A DNA stretch of 64,000 nt from Zea mays (GCF_902167145.1 NC_050096.1:183431825-183495824); one strand, 5' to 3'; positions 1-12,575 are shown, counted from the first letter of the stretch. Translations and numbers: made by a program. Notes: generated by a model not told the origin, from the letters alone.

Positions 1-673
1 TGGGGCTGACTGTCGTATGGTGCACCGGACAAGTCCGGTGCGCCAGCCACGTCACCAAAGCCGTTGGGTTCCGACCGTTGGAGCTCTGTTTTCTGGGCCC
101 TCCTGGATGTCCGGTGGCGCACCGGACATGTACTGTAGAGTGTTCGGTGCGCCAGCATGGGCGTGCCTGACTTCTGCGCGCGCTGGCGCGCATTTAATGC
201 ACTTGCAGGTAGCCGTTGGCGCCGAAGTAGCCGTTGCCCCGCAGTTACACCGGACAGTCCGGTGTACACCAGACATGTCCGGTGAATTATAGCGGAGCAG
301 CCGTTGCGAATTCCCGAGGCTGCCAAGTTCCAGAGCCGCGTCCTCTTGGAGCACCGGACACTGTCCGGTGAATTATAGCGCGTCGTTTCTGAAAATTCCC
401 GAGGCTGAGGAGTTCAGCGTGAAGTCCCCTGGTGCACCGGACACTGTCCGGTGGCACACCGGATAGTCCGGTGCGCCAGACCAGGGAGCCTTTCGGGAAG
501 CCTTTAGCTCTCTACTTTGAACCCAACATTGGTCTTTTTAATTGGCTTGTTGTGAACCTTTGGTACCTGTATAACTTATACACTAGAGCAAACTAGTTAG
601 TCCAATTATTTGTGTTGGGCAATTCAACCACCAAAATTATTTAGGAACTAGGTGTAAACCTAATTCCCTTTCA
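1..673 (-). repeat. 3' LTR of S1, truncated by the window edge
   Basis: Base 1 aligns with 8096 and base 673 with 8785, so 673 of about 1,280 bp are present. The last 190 bp are identical to the other LTR. Differences cluster in the palindrome region, where three whole 19-20 bp palindrome units are gained or lost; these plus a 2-bp indel account exactly for the 17-bp length difference. Confidence 0.95.
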
Positions 674-1290
674 ATCTCCCCGTTTTTGGTGATTGATGCC
701 AACACAAACCAAAGCAAATATAGAAGTGCATAATTGAACTAGTTTGCATAATGTAAGTGCAAAGGTTGCTTGGAATTGAGCCAATATGAATACTTACAAG
801 ATATGCATGGATTGTTTCTTCATTTTTAACATTTTGGACCACGCTTGCACCACATGTTTTGTTTTTGCAAATTCTTTTGTAAATCCTTTTCAAAGTTCTT
901 TTGTAAATAGACAAAGGTAAATGAATAAGATTTTGCAAAGCATCTTTAAGATTTGAAATTTTCTCCCCCTGTTTCAAATACTTTTCCTTTGACTAAACAA
1001 AACTCCCCCTAAATGAGATCCTCCTCTTAGTGTTCAAGAGGGTTTTGATATATCATTTTTGAAATACTACTTTCTCCCTCTTTTGAATTTGAAATACTAC
1101 TTTCTCCCTCTTTTGAACACAATAAGATACCAATTTGGAATTTACCGATTGAAGAAAATTAAAATTAGGTGGTGGTGCGGTCCTTTTGCTTTGGGCAAAT
1201 ATTTTCTCCCCCTTTGGCATGAATCGCCAAAAACGGAGTCATTAGAGCCCTTTAAGTACTTTCTTCCCCTTTGGTCACAAATAAATGAGT
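674..1290 (-). other. Polypurine tract cluster of S1
   Basis: Directly inside the 3' LTR the minus strand reads a purine run (AAAAACGGGGAGAT, ending at 674). Further G-rich tracts of the same type recur near 963, 1001, 1206 (next to a second copy of the CCAAAAACGG context) and 1263. Several polypurine tracts between pol and the 3' LTR are a known Sirevirus feature and would prime plus-strand DNA synthesis. No gene is seen from 674 to 1566. Confidence 0.75.
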
Positions 1291-1566
1291 GAAGATTATA
1301 CCAAAGACGAAGTCCTTTTGCTTTGAACTCTCCCAAAAAGATGGAGAGATGCGCGGAGCGACGGCGAAGGATGAGTTACCGAGTGGAAGCCTTTGTCTTC
1401 GCCGAAGACTCCAATTCCCTTTCAATACACCTATGACTTGGTTTGAAATAGACTTAAAAAACATTAGTCATAGCATATGAAAGAGACATGATCAAAGGTA
1501 TACAAATGAGCTATGTGTGCAATTTAGCAAAAGAAATTGCGCGAATCAAGAATATTGAGCTCATGC

Positions 1567-4541
1567 CTAAGTTTGTTCATCAAGAGGTTTGGTAAAGATA
1601 TCGACTAATTGATCTTTAGTGTTAATGTAAGAAATCTCGATATCTCCCTTTTGTTGGTGATCCCTAAGAAAATGATACTGAATGGCTATGTGTTTAGTGC
1701 GACTATGCTCGACGGGATTATCCGCCATCTTGATTGCACTCTCATTATCACATAACAAAGGGACTTTGGTTAATTTGTAACCGTAGTCCCGCAGGGTTTG
1801 CCTCATCCAAAGCAATTACACGCAACAATGGCCTGCGGCAATGTACTCGGCTTCGGCGGTGGAAAGAGCGACCGAATTTTGCTTCTTTGAAGCCCAAGAC
1901 ACCAAGGATCTTCCCAAGAACTGGCAAGTCCCCGATGTGCTCTTCCTATTGATTTTGCACCCCGCCCAATCGGCATCCGAATAACCAATCAAATCAAAAG
2001 TGGATCCCCTAGGATACCAAAGCCCAAACTTAGGAGTGTAAGCCAAATATCTCAAGATTCGTTTTACGGCCGTAAGGTGAGCTTCCTTAGGGTCGGCTTG
2101 GAATCTTGCACACATGCATACGGAAAGCATAATATCCGGTCGAGATGCACATAAATATAGCAAAGAACATATCATCGTCCGGTATACCTTTTGATCGACG
2201 GATTTACCTCCTTCGTCGAGGTCGAGATGCCCATTAGTTCCCATGGGTGTCTTGATGGGCTTGGCATCCTTCATCCCAAACTTGTTTAGAATGTCTTGAG
2301 TATACTTCGTTTGGCTAATGAAGGTGCCCTCTTGGAGTTGCTTCACTTGAAATCCCAAGAAGTACTTCAACTCTCCCATCATAGACATCTCGAACTTTTG
2401 TGTCATGATCCTACTAAATTCTTCACATGTAGACTCGTTAGTAGACCCAAATATAATATCATCAACATAAATTTGGCATACAAACAGGTCATTTTCAAGA
2501 GTTTTAGTGAATAAAGTAGGATCGGCCTTTCCGACTTTGAAGCCATTAGCGATAAGGAAATCTCTAAGGCATTCATACCACGCTCTTGGGGCTTGCTTGA
2601 GCCCATAAAGCGCCTTAGAGAGTTTATAGACATGGTGAGGATACTCATTATCTTCAAAGCCGGGAGGTTGCTCAACATAGACCTCTTCCTTGATTGGTCC
2701 ATTGAGGAAGACACTCTTTACGTCCATTTGATAAAGCTTGAAGCCATGGTAAGTAGCATAGGCCAATAATATTCGAATTGACTCAAGCCTAGCTACGGGT
2801 GCATAGGTTTCACCGAAATCCAAACCTTCGACTTGGGAGTATCCTTTGGCCACAAGTCGAGCTTTGTTCCTTGTCACCACACCATGCTCATCTTGCTTGT
2901 TGCGGAAGACCCATTTGGTTCCTACAACATTTTGGTTAGGACGTGGAACTAAATGCCATACCTCATTCCTAGTGAAGTTGTTGAGCTCCTCTTGCATTGC
3001 CACCACCCAATCCGAATCTTGCAGTGCTTCCTCTACCCTGTGTGTCTCAATAGAGGAAACAAAAGAGTAATGCTCACAAAAATGTGCAACACGAGATCTA
3101 GTGGTTACCCCCTTATGTATGTCGCCGAGGATGGTGTCGACGGGATGATCTCGTTGGATTGCTTGGTGGACTCTTGGGTGTGGCGGTCTTTGTTCTTCAT
3201 CCTCCTTGTCTTGATCATTTGCATCTCCCCCTTGATTATTGCCGTCATCTTGAGGTGGCTCATTTGCTTGATCTTCTCCTTCATCAACTTGAGCCTCATC
3301 CTCATTTTGAGTCGGTGGAGATGCTTGCGTGGAGGAGGATGGTTGATCTTGTGCATTTGGAGGCTCTTTGGATTCCTTAGGACACACATCCCCAATGGAC
3401 ATGTTCCTTAGCGCGATGCATGGAGCCTCTTCATTACCTATCTCATCAAGATCAACTTGCTCTACTTGAGAGCCGTTAGTCTCATCAAACACAACGTCAC
3501 AAGAAACTTCAACTTGTCCAGTGGACTTGTTAAAGACTCTATATGCCCTTGTGTTTGAATCATATCCTAGTAAAAAGCCTTCTACAGTCTTAGGAGCAAA
3601 TTTAGTTTTTCTACCTCTTTTAACAAGAATAAAACATTTGCTACCAAAGACTCTAAAATATGAAATATTGGGCTTTTTACCGGTTAGGAGTTCATAAGAC
3701 GTCTTCTTGAGGATTCGGTGTAGATATAACCGGTTGATGGCGTAGCAGGCGGTATTGACCGCCTCGGCCCAAAACCGATCCGAAGTCTTGTACTCATCAA
3801 GCATGGTTCTTGCCATGTCCAATAGAGTTCTATTCTTCCTCTCCACTACATTATTTTGTTGTGGCGTGTAGGGAGAAGAGAACTCATGCTTGATGCCCTC
3901 CTCCTCAAGGAAGCCTTCGATTTGAGAGTTTTTGAACTCCGTCCCGTTGTCGCTTCTAATTTTCTTGATCCTTAAGCCGAACTCGTTTTGAGCTCGTCTC
4001 AAGAATCCCTTTAAGGTTTCTTAAGTTTGAGATTTTTCCTGCAAAAAGAACACCCAAGTGAAGCGAGAATAATCATCCACTATTACAAGACAATACTTAC
4101 TCCCACCGATGCTTATGTAAGCAATCGGGCCGAATAGATCCATGTGGAGTAGCTCAAGCGGCCTGTCGGTCGTCATGATGTTCTTGTGAGGATGATGGGC
4201 TCCAACTTGCTTTCCTGCTTGGCATGCGCTACAAACCCTGTCTTTCTCAAAATGAACATTTGTTAGTCCTAAAATGTGTTCTCCCTTTAGAAGTTTATGA
4301 AGATTCTTCATCCCAACATGGGCTAGTCGGCGGTGCCAGAGCCAACCCATGTTAGTCTTAGCAATTAAGCACGTGTCGAGTTCAGCTCTCACAAAATCTA
4401 CTAAGTATAGCTGACCCTCTAACACACCCTTAAATGCTATTGAATCATCACTTCTTCTAAAGACAGTGACACCTACATCAGTAAAGAGACAGTTGTAGCC
4501 CATTTTGCATAATTGAGATACAGAAAGCAAATTGTAATCTA
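1567..4541 (-). pseudogene. Sirevirus pol: integrase, reverse transcriptase, RNase H (broken)
   Basis: One frame holds, in order, the integrase zinc region (WHRRLAHVG, then CSACQAGK), integrase core motifs ([19 protein letters not shown]), copia RT with the YVDD catalytic motif (YVDDIIFGS), and RNase H ([10 protein letters not shown], then DNESAI). This is the copia order, integrase before RT. The frame is broken by TAA at 4021-4023 inside integrase and TAA at 1816-1818 inside RNase H; both look like CAA to TAA changes because the same frame continues on the other side. Upstream, a 1-bp loss near 4543 separates pol from protease. Known role: cDNA synthesis and integration; this copy cannot make the full polyprotein. 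Confidence 0.9.
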
Positions 4542-4544
4542 ATG

Positions 4545-4766
4545 ATCTACGAGAAAAACATTGGAAATAGAATGGTCAGGAGATATAGCAATTTTACCCA
4601 ATCCTTTGACCAAACCTTGGTTTCCATCCCCAAATGTGATAGCTCGTTGGGGATCTTGATTTTTCTCATAGGAGGAGAACATCTTCTTCTCCCCTGTCAT
4701 GTGGTTTGTGCACCCGCTATCGATGATCCAACTTGAGCCCCCGGATGCATAAACCTACAAAACAAG
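4545..4766 (-). pseudogene. Sirevirus aspartic protease remnant
   Basis: The minus strand encodes a copia protease active-site context (WIIDSGCTNHMTGEKKM, about 4690-4735). A TAG lies a few codons upstream at 4755-4757 where CAG is expected, and a frameshift near 4543 cuts it from integrase. The retropepsin would cleave the Gag-Pol polyprotein. Broken in this copy. Confidence 0.75.
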
Positions 4767-4767
4767 T

Positions 4768-7461
4768 TTAGTTCTTGACTTTAGGTACCCAAACAGTTTT
4801 GGGTCCTTTGGCATTAGAGACAAGAACTTTGGGAACCCAAACACAAGTTTTGGAGCTCTTGTGTTTGCCCCCAACATACTTGGCAACGACCTTGCCGGAT
4901 TTGTTAGTCAAAACATATGATGCATCAAAGGTTTTTAAAAAAATGTCATGCTCATTTGATGCACTAGGAGTTTTCTTCTTAGGCAACTTAACATGGGTTG
5001 GTTGCCTAGAGCTAGATGTCTCACCCTTATACATGAAAAGCATGGTTAGGGCCAGAGTAAGACTTCCTAGAGTGAATCCTCCTAATTTTGCTCTTGGGAT
5101 AACCGGCAGGGTACAAAATGTAACCCTCGTTATCCTAAGGCATGGGAGCCTTGCCCTTCACAAAGTTAGACAATCTTTTAGGAGGGGCATTAAGTTTGAC
5201 ATTGTCTCCCCTTTGGAAGCTGATGCCATCCTTGATGCCAGGGCGTCTCCCATTATAAAGCATACTACGAGCAAATTTAAATTTTTCATTCTCTAAGTTG
5301 TGCTCGGCAATTTTAGCATCTAATTTTGCTATATGATCATTTTGTTTTTTAATTAAAGACATGTGATCATGAATAGCATTAACATCAATATCTCTACATC
5401 TAGTACAAATAGAAGTGTGCTCAACGGTAGATGTAGAGGGTTTGTAAGATTTTAATTCTATAACCTTAGCATGTAGTATGTCATTTTCACTTCTAAGGTT
5501 AGAAATAGTATCATTGCAAACGTCAAAATCTTTAGCCTTAGCAAGTAATTTCTTATTTTCAATCCTAAGGCTAGCAAGAGAAACATTCAACTCATCAATC
5601 CTAGCAAGTAAATCAACATTATCATCTCTAGGATTGGAAGTTGAAGCATTACAAACATGAGAATCAACCTTAGCAATTAATTTGGCATTTTCATTTCTAA
5701 GGTTGTTAATAGTTTCATGGCAAGTGCTTAGCTCACTAGACAGTTTTTACATTTTTCTACTTCAAGAGCATAAGCATTTTTAACCTTAACATGTTTCTTA
5801 TTTTCCTTAATTAGGAAGTCCTCTTGGGAATCCAAAAGGTCATCCTTTTCATGAATAACACTAATTAATTCATTTAATTTTTCCTTTTGTTCCATGTTAA
5901 GGTTGGCAAAAAGGGTACGCAAGTTATCCTCCTCATCACTAGCATTATCATCACTAGAAGACTCATATTTAGTGGATGATTTGGATTTAACCTTCTTCCT
6001 CTTGCCGTCCTTTGCCATGAGGCACTTGTGGCCGACGTTGGGGAAGAGGAGTCCCTTGGTGACGGCGATGTTGGCGGCGTCCTCGTCGTCGGAGGAGTCG
6101 GTGGAGCTCTCGTCGGAGTCCCACTCGCGGCACACGTGGGCATCGCCGCCCCTCTTCTTGTGGTACCTCTTCTTTTCTCTCCTCTTGCCCTTCTTGTCGT
6201 TATCCCTGTCACTGTCACTTGATAATGGACATTTAGCAATAAAGTGACCGGGCTTACCACACTTGTAGCAAACCTTCTTGGAACGGGATTTGTAATCCTT
6301 CCCCTTCCGTTGCTTGAGGATTTGGCGAAAGCTTTTGATGACTAAAGCCATCTCCTCGTTGTCGAGCTTTGAAGCGTCGATTGGTTGTCTACTTGGTGTA
6401 GACTCCTCCTTCTTCTCCTCCGTTGCCTTGAATGCCACCGGTTGTGTTTCGGATGTGGAGGGATCATCAAGCTCGTTGATCTTCTTTGAGCCCTTGATCA
6501 TACATTCAAAGCTCACAAAATTCCCGATAACTTCCTCGGGAGTCATTAGTGTGTATCTAGGATTACCACGAATTAATTGAACTTGAGTGGGGTTAAGGAA
6601 GATGAGTGATCTAAGAATAACCTTAACCACCTCGTGGTCATCCCATTTCTTGCTCCCGAGGTTGCGCACTTGGTTCACCAAGGTTTTGAGCCGGTTGTAC
6701 ATATCTTGTGGCTCCTCCGCTTGGCGAAGACGGAAGCGACCGAGCTCCCCCTCGATCGTTTCCCGCTTGGTGATCTTGGTGAGTTCATCACCCTCGTGCG
6801 CGGTTTTGAGCAAGTCCCAAATCTCCTTCGCACTCTTCAACCCTTGCACCTTGTTATATTCCTCTCTACTTAAAGAGGCAAGGAGTATGGTTGTGGCTTG
6901 GGAGTTGAAGTGCTCGATTTGGGCCACCTCATCCTCATCATAGTCTTCATCCCCTACGGATGGTACCTATGCACCAAACTCAACAACATCCCATATACTT
7001 TTGTGGAGTGAGGTTAGATGATTTCGCATTAAATCACTCCACCTAGCATAATCTTCACCCTCAAATGTTGGTGGTTTGCCTAATGGGACGGAAAGTAAAG
7101 GTGTATGTTTAGGAATGCAAGGATAGCGTAGGGGGATCTTACTATACTTCTTACGCTCTTGGCGCTTTGAAGTGACGGATGCCGCGTCGGAGCCGGAGGT
7201 GGATGTCGATGAAGAATCGGTCTCGTAGTAGACCACCTTCCTCATCCTCTTTTTCTTTTCCCCACTTCGATGCGGCTTGTGGGAAGAGGATTTCTTCTTC
7301 TCTTTGTTGTGTGAAGAAGATTTCTTCTCCTTCCCTTTGGAGGAGCCTTTCTTCTCCTCCTTTCTCTTGGTGCGGGACTCTTCCGATGAAGTGCTCCCGT
7401 GGCTTGTAGTGGGCTTTTCGCCGGTCTCCATCTCCTTCTTGGCGTGATCTCCCGACATCAC
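4768..7461 (-). pseudogene. Sirevirus gag (broken)
   Basis: Starts at the ATG at 7461, about 30 bp inside the PBS. The N-terminus is a Lys/Ser-rich basic region (SSSHKPHRSGEKKKRMRK) followed by a capsid-like region (WSDLMRNHLTSLHKSIW) and the gag core (REEYNKVQGLKSAKEIW). A CCHC zinc knuckle, CYKCGKPGHFIAKC, lies near 6240-6280, then an acidic Ser/Asp stretch and a long coiled-coil tail (5135-5750) typical of Sirevirus Gag. Breaks: TAG at 6967-6969, where the related gag of S3 reads CAG at the same point; a 1-bp frameshift near 5745; and further damage between 5043 and 5135 and at 4768. Known role: particle formation and RNA packaging. Confidence 0.88.
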
Positions 7462-7491
7462 TTCGAGCGGTTAGGCTCTAATGAAGCACCG

Positions 7492-7504
7492 GGCTCCGAT
7501 ACCA
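7492..7504 (-). other. Primer binding site of S1 (initiator Met tRNA)
   Basis: Minus strand TGGTATCGGAGCC lies 2 bp inside the 5' LTR and matches the 3' end complement of initiator tRNA-Met (usual TGGTATCAGAGC) with one mismatch. It primes minus-strand DNA synthesis. Confidence 0.9.
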
Positions 7505-8060
7505 ATTGATAGTCGCCTAGAGGGAGGGGTGAATAGGGCGAAATTGAAATTTACAAATATAAACACAACTACAAGCCGTGTTAGCGTTAGAAATAAAAAC
7601 GAGTCCGCGAGAGAGGGTGCAAAACAAATCTCAAGCAAATAAGGAGTGTGACACAAGGATTTGTTTTACCGAGGTTCAGTTCTCGCAAACCTACTCCCCG
7701 TTGAGGTGGTCACAAAGACCGGGTCTCTTTCAACCCTTTCCCTCTCTCAAACGGTCCCTCCGACCGAGTGAGCTTCTCTTCTCAAATCAAAGCCGGGAAC
7801 AAAACTTCCCCGCAAGGGCCACCACACAATTGGTACCTCTTGCCTTGATTACAATTGAGTTTTGATCACAAGAACAAGCGAGAAAGAAAAGAAGCAATCC
7901 AAGCGCAAGAGCTCAAAAGAACACGACAAATCTCTCTCGCTAATCACTAAAGCCTTGTGTGGAATTGGAGAGGATTTGATCTCTAGAATTGAATGCCTAG
8001 CTCTTGTAAGTGGTTGAGAAGTGGAAAACTTGGATGCCTTGAATGTGGGGTGGTTGGGGG

Positions 8061-8068
8061 TATTTATA
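8061..8068 (-). promoter_or_regulatory. TATA box in S1 LTR
   Basis: Minus strand TATAAATA, just downstream (in element orientation) of the palindrome block. The same arrangement is found in S2 (13443-13450) and S3 (32560-32567), which supports it as the LTR promoter. Confidence 0.75.
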
Positions 8069-8111
8069 GCCCCAACCACCAAACTAGCTGTTTGGTGGGG
8101 CTGACTGTCGT

Positions 8112-8600
8112 ATGGTGCACCGGACAAGTCCGGTGTACACCGGACATGTCCGGTGCGCCAGCCACGTCACCAAAGCCGTTGGGTTCCGATCGTTGGAGCT
8201 CTGTCTTCTGGGCCCTCCTGGATGTCCGGTGGCGCATCGGACATGTACTGTAGAGTGTCCGGTGCGCCAGCATGGGCGTGCCTGACTTCTGCGCGCTGGC
8301 GCGCATTTAATGCACTTGCAGGTAGCCGTTGGCGCCGAAGTAGCCGTTGCCCCGCAGTTACACCGGAGAGTCCGGTGAATTATAGCGGAGCAGCCGTTGC
8401 AAATTCCCGAGGCTGTCAAGTTCCAGAGCCGCGTCCTCTTGGAGCACCGGACACTGTCCGGTGTACACCGGACAGTCCGGTGAATTATAGCGCGCCGGCT
8501 CTGAAAATTCCCGAGGCTGAGGAGTTCAGCGCGAAGTCCCCTGGTGCACCGGACACTGTCCGGTGGCACACCGGACAGTCCGGTGCGCCATACCAGGGAG
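8112..8600. repeat. CACCGGAC/GTCCGGTG palindrome block in S1 LTR
   Basis: A series of near-perfect palindromes CACCGGAC(N)GTCCGGTG separated by short spacers, upstream of the TATA box in element orientation. Such palindromes in the cis-regulatory part of maize Sirevirus LTRs are known and can fold into hairpins in DNA or RNA. Confidence 0.9.
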
Positions 8601-8785
8601 CCTTTCGGGAAGCCTTTAGCTCTCTACTTTGAACCCAACATTGGTCTTTTTAATTGGCTTGTTGTGAACCTTTGGTACCTGTATAACTTATACACTAGAG
8701 CAAACTAGTTAGTCCAATTATTTGTGTTGGGCAATTCAACCACCAAAATTATTTAGGAACTAGGTGTAAACCTAATTCCCTTTCA

Positions 8786-10691
8786 GAAAGCTACAATCCT
8801 TGATAAAGATGACATTACTTTATCAAGAGGATTGATATATAGTAGCATACTCCATGAGAAACTTATTTTCATACTTGAGACTATATGAGATTACTAAAAT
8901 AAAGTGTTAGTCTCAATATAACCAAGATATAGAAATAGGCTCCCCCCTAAAGATATGCATCAAAGTTTGAAAGAATTGGATAGATGCACTCACTTTAAAA
9001 GACAAATAGGGAGAAGCATTATTCATCTTGATCAAGCTTATAAAATTTGCAATGAACAACTTATGCCTAGTATTCTCACAATGAAAAATATTTAGAATAC
9101 TTACAACCACACCATTGATTGTTTTGAAGATCTTATTGTCCAAGTAGGTGTTGTTGTTCTTGATGTCTTCCTCTTTCATTTGAGTGTCCTCCCTTTGTAG
9201 TTGTCTCTTTTTCCTTCCAAACTTATTGAAAATACTCAAGAGAGATGTTAATAGCACAAGGGAGTATATGATGAAGGATGATTTCTTTAGAAATATAAAC
9301 AATTCATCATCCATAAGTTACACAGACATGAAGTAAAATCCTTAACATTAGTGCACATCATCAGAAAAGAGGAATATGCACCTTTAAAACATTTTGATCA
9401 ATCATAGGAATTTTACTTCTTCATATTGAATTTATTATCATAACTTAAAAGCATATCAATATGAGAACAGATATAGTAAAGGCATGAATTAGATTCTAAT
9501 GGACACGTGCATTTATGAGAACGAGATTGAATGCACATCTAGCTGATTTAAGTCCAATAAAGAATCTATTCTTCACATAGGTAGAATATGATAAGTTAGA
9601 GTAAATAACCATTGATGGGAACTATATTTGTTTAAGAAGATGAGTTCCCATACCTTTGCTTTTACCTTTCTTCCTTTGGGTGAAGAGTAACCCTTGAGAC
9701 TTGTGGCTTGCACTTACTCTCTTGTAGATTTTCATAAGTAAGCTCAAGAGATATGTCATTAGTAACACAAGCACTAGTTTCCCTTTTTGTAATCATTTTT
9801 GACAAGGAATGAAAAGTGGATTACTAAAGCACAAAAACTTTATAATATGAACTAGATTATTCCATGATGTATGCTCAGTTTTAACTTATAAAACAAGCAT
9901 AGTTAATTCTTTAAGATTATGGGAATAAATATAATTCATAACATGGAGAGCGATGAATGTAGAAGATCCATATCCAATTTAAGCAAGAGGCAAAACAACA
10001 TAAATCATTGGATTGATTTTCTTTGACATGTTGGATTACGCATTACCATAGAGAAACTTATTCTCTATATGTGAGACTATTTAGATCAATTGGGAAAAAA
10101 CATTAGTCTTACTATTCTAGTTATAAAGAGAGATTCCCATTATAAGTGTCCTAAGAATTTGAATTCCTTTCATGACACCTTATTATTTTAAGAGCCTGGA
10201 ATATCTCTCTATATCTAGAATAGGGCAATAATAGGATAATTAGTGTAAAGCATGCCATGAGGTACTTATAATAATTTAAAGCATGTAGATTGCCATAGTA
10301 TAGAAATGATGAATATGCAATCTACCATATGAGAGGAATTTCTTCAAAGAATGGTGACATAATTTAAAATACTTGCACTTAAAAGCATAAATGTTACCAT
10401 CCTTTGGCTTTCCTCCATGTTGTAGGCCTTGATTTTCTGCACAGGATAATTCTTTATTTCCTACAACATCAATATCTTCCCCAAGATGATATGAGTTTTA
10501 GACATAATAATTTAAAACAACTTTGGTTCAATCTTGGATATATATATTTTAGACATAATAATTTAAAACAACTTTGGGTCAATCTTGGATATATATATCA
10601 TTGAAGATTGATAGCTTGAGTTAATAAGAATTGAATTGACTCTCTCAAGCACCCCAAAGCTTCATATCATCTCCTTTTCCTGCAAACCTTG
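8786..10691 (-). other. AT-rich non-coding part of S2
   Basis: No RT, integrase or protease motif is seen in any frame. A purine tract like a Sirevirus polypurine tract (minus strand TTAGGGGGGAGCC) lies near 8940. A 133-codon open frame at 8913-9314 (minus) has no recognisable motif and is not called. Confidence 0.5.
10500..10601. repeat. 51-bp tandem duplication in S2
   Basis: Two copies with a period of 51 bp, starting at 10500 and 10551, differing at one base (GGTTCAATC versus GGGTCAATC). Non-coding. Confidence 0.9.
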
Positions 10692-12575
10692 TCAAGCACA
10701 TTTTGGTACCCATTGCTTGATGGGTCCATCAAGGTTAGTCAACAAAGATCTAGGAACCCAAAAGTCCTTTGTGTTAGCACTTGGTAAACTCATTACCTTT
10801 CTAGCACAAGTTGCAATTTTGGGTTGCCTAGTTACATGTGAAATAATTGACAAGCTAGAGGTGGGATAGTTACCAATGGGACAATCCTTGCATTGATGTC
10901 CCTTCTTTCGGCATATGTAGCAAAGGCGATCTTCAAGTCTTGAAGATTTCTTCTTTCCTTGTTTCTTGCTTGCTACATGGTTAGTTAATATTCTCTTTTC
11001 TAACACTATGCCTTTTTGTTTCAAATAGGGACAAGACTTAATTAAGTGTCCCTTCTTTGAGCATTTGAAACAAAGTTTATCATCCTTGTTAATAATCAAG
11101 CCATTTTTAATATAGGGACATGACCTGATCAAGTGTCCCTTTTTAAAGCATTCACAACACTTTTTTACTTCTCTTAGTGTAAAGTGTGGCTTGATCATTA
11201 CCTTGGATGTTACCTTGCATGGAGGCATGGTTGAGGCTTTTGGTAGAGGTATTGATTTTCTTCTTTTGTTCCTTCCTCTTGGTAATCCTCAAGCCCTTGA
11301 CATTTTCTTCAAGGGACTTAGTGCATGCCACGGTTGTTCCCGTCTCAAGCTTCTTCACCATGTGATCACAGTTATCTTGAGAAGGCTGAGCATTGCACTT
11401 CCCTTTTAGTTGTGTCAAGCTCATTCTTAGCCTCTTATTTTCATCCTCGAGCTTTTGACACGTTTCATCTTTTGTTCCTGGAAATTCTAGCTCAAAGGAG
11501 GATTTGCTTGTCGACGGACAACAAGCATTAGCACATGGTAATATAGTTTCAATTTGGATACATGTGCATGAGTGAGGTTGTTGGGTTTTTAAGTTTTCTA
11601 TCATAACCTCATGAGCAATGTTTAACATGATATGATCATCTATAAGATTTTCATGAGAATATAGAAGCATATCATGTTTTTCTTGAAAAGCTAGATTTTC
11701 AACTTTTAGCTTTTCTACTTGGTCCTTAAGCAAGGCATTCCTATTTACTAATTGAGCGATACAATATAAAGAGTTATCTTGCTCAATTGAAATAGTTTCA
11801 TACCTTTGGACCAAATCAATATGAGAGCACTTTAGCTCCTCATGTTCTTTAGTCAACTCGTCAAAGCTTAACATTTTTATGGAGAGAATATCTTCTAGCA
11901 TTTGACGAGCTTTTCTTTGCTCTCTCGCTCTTTTTAGAAGTTTGAGCATGACCGCCTTATCTTCTAGGCTTAGATGAGCGTAGAGTTGCATGAAGCTTCT
12001 TTCATCCTCCTCATCCTCATTTGTGCTTCCATTATCATTTTTATTAGCCACACAATATATGTGGGAATCGAAATTGGAAGACAAACCTTTTGGAGAGGTG
12101 GATTCATCGTTTGATCTCCATCGTTCATTTTCTTCTTCCTTCAAAGGGTTAGTTTCACAAGGACCAAATGAAGTAGAAGCACAAAATGAACCATCATATT
12201 TGGACTCATCAAATTTATTTTTAATTCTAGTCCAAATATCACGCGCATCATGAATAGATTCATTATAATTCATTATGAAGGCACGATAATCTTCTTTGCT
12301 AAGAGAATTACTTAAGATGCCATAAGCTAGGTAGTTTAAGCGTATACATCTTTGATCTTCCTCGGAAGCATTTTTCCCATTATAACTAAAGGGTATAATA
12401 CTCTTGTCTAAAATTTGTTCTAATTGTGAATCTACGATTCTAAAAGCATTTATTACACTAGTAGACCATGAAACATAATTAGAACAATCCAAAAGTAATA
12501 TCTCAAGAGTTAACTCATTGTTTTCCTTTGGAGGTGTCTTCTTGTTTTTTGGGATCTTCTACGAGCCATCACTTC
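10692..12575 (-). pseudogene. Gag-like gene of S2 with three CCHC knuckles (frameshifted)
   Basis: An ATG at 12575 starts a basic leader. A 1-bp loss in the A-run near 12555 must be bridged to reach the long frame ending at 11152, which carries a copia-type Gag region (YVSWSTSVINAF, then DARDIWTRIKNKFDES), an acidic linker and a long coiled coil. A second frameshift in the overlap 11152-11228 leads to the frame 10692-11228, with three zinc knuckles (CCECFKKGHLIRSC, CFKCSKKGHLIKSC, CYICRKKGHQCKDC). It ends IKQWVPKCA, like the end of Sirevirus Gag just before protease, but no protease follows. Three knuckles rather than one set it apart from S1 and S3. Presumed RNA-binding capsid protein; broken here. 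Confidence 0.75.

Larger units (their letters stand above)
1..8785 (-). mobile_element. Ty1/copia LTR retrotransposon, Sirevirus type (S1), broken
   Basis: Complete layout on the minus strand except that the 3' LTR is cut by the window start: 5' LTR 7507-8785, PBS 7492-7504, gag, protease, integrase, RT, RNase H, polypurine tracts, 3' LTR 1-673. Sirevirus assignment rests on the initiator-Met PBS, a long gag with a CCHC knuckle and coiled-coil tail, repeated polypurine tracts after pol, and CACCGGAC-GTCCGGTG palindromes in the LTR; these are described hallmarks of maize Ji/Opie/Giepum-type elements, but I do not assign a family name. The 5 bp after the right LTR are GAAAG; the partner duplication lies outside the window. 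It sits inside S2. At least two frameshifts and several nonsense codons make it non-coding. Confidence 0.93.
7507..8785 (-). repeat. 5' LTR of S1 (1,279 bp)
   Basis: Bounded by TG...CA (plus-strand TGATAGTCGCC to CCCTTTCA). It contains the palindrome block and a TATA box and is followed by the PBS. Confidence 0.95.

Noticed and set aside
7492..7504. Possible tRNA gene at tRNA-Met-like sequence
   Set aside because: Only the 3'-end complement is present; it is the primer binding site.
8913..9314. 133-codon minus-strand frame in S2
   Set aside because: AT-rich, no domain, overlaps a polypurine-like tract; no support as a gene.
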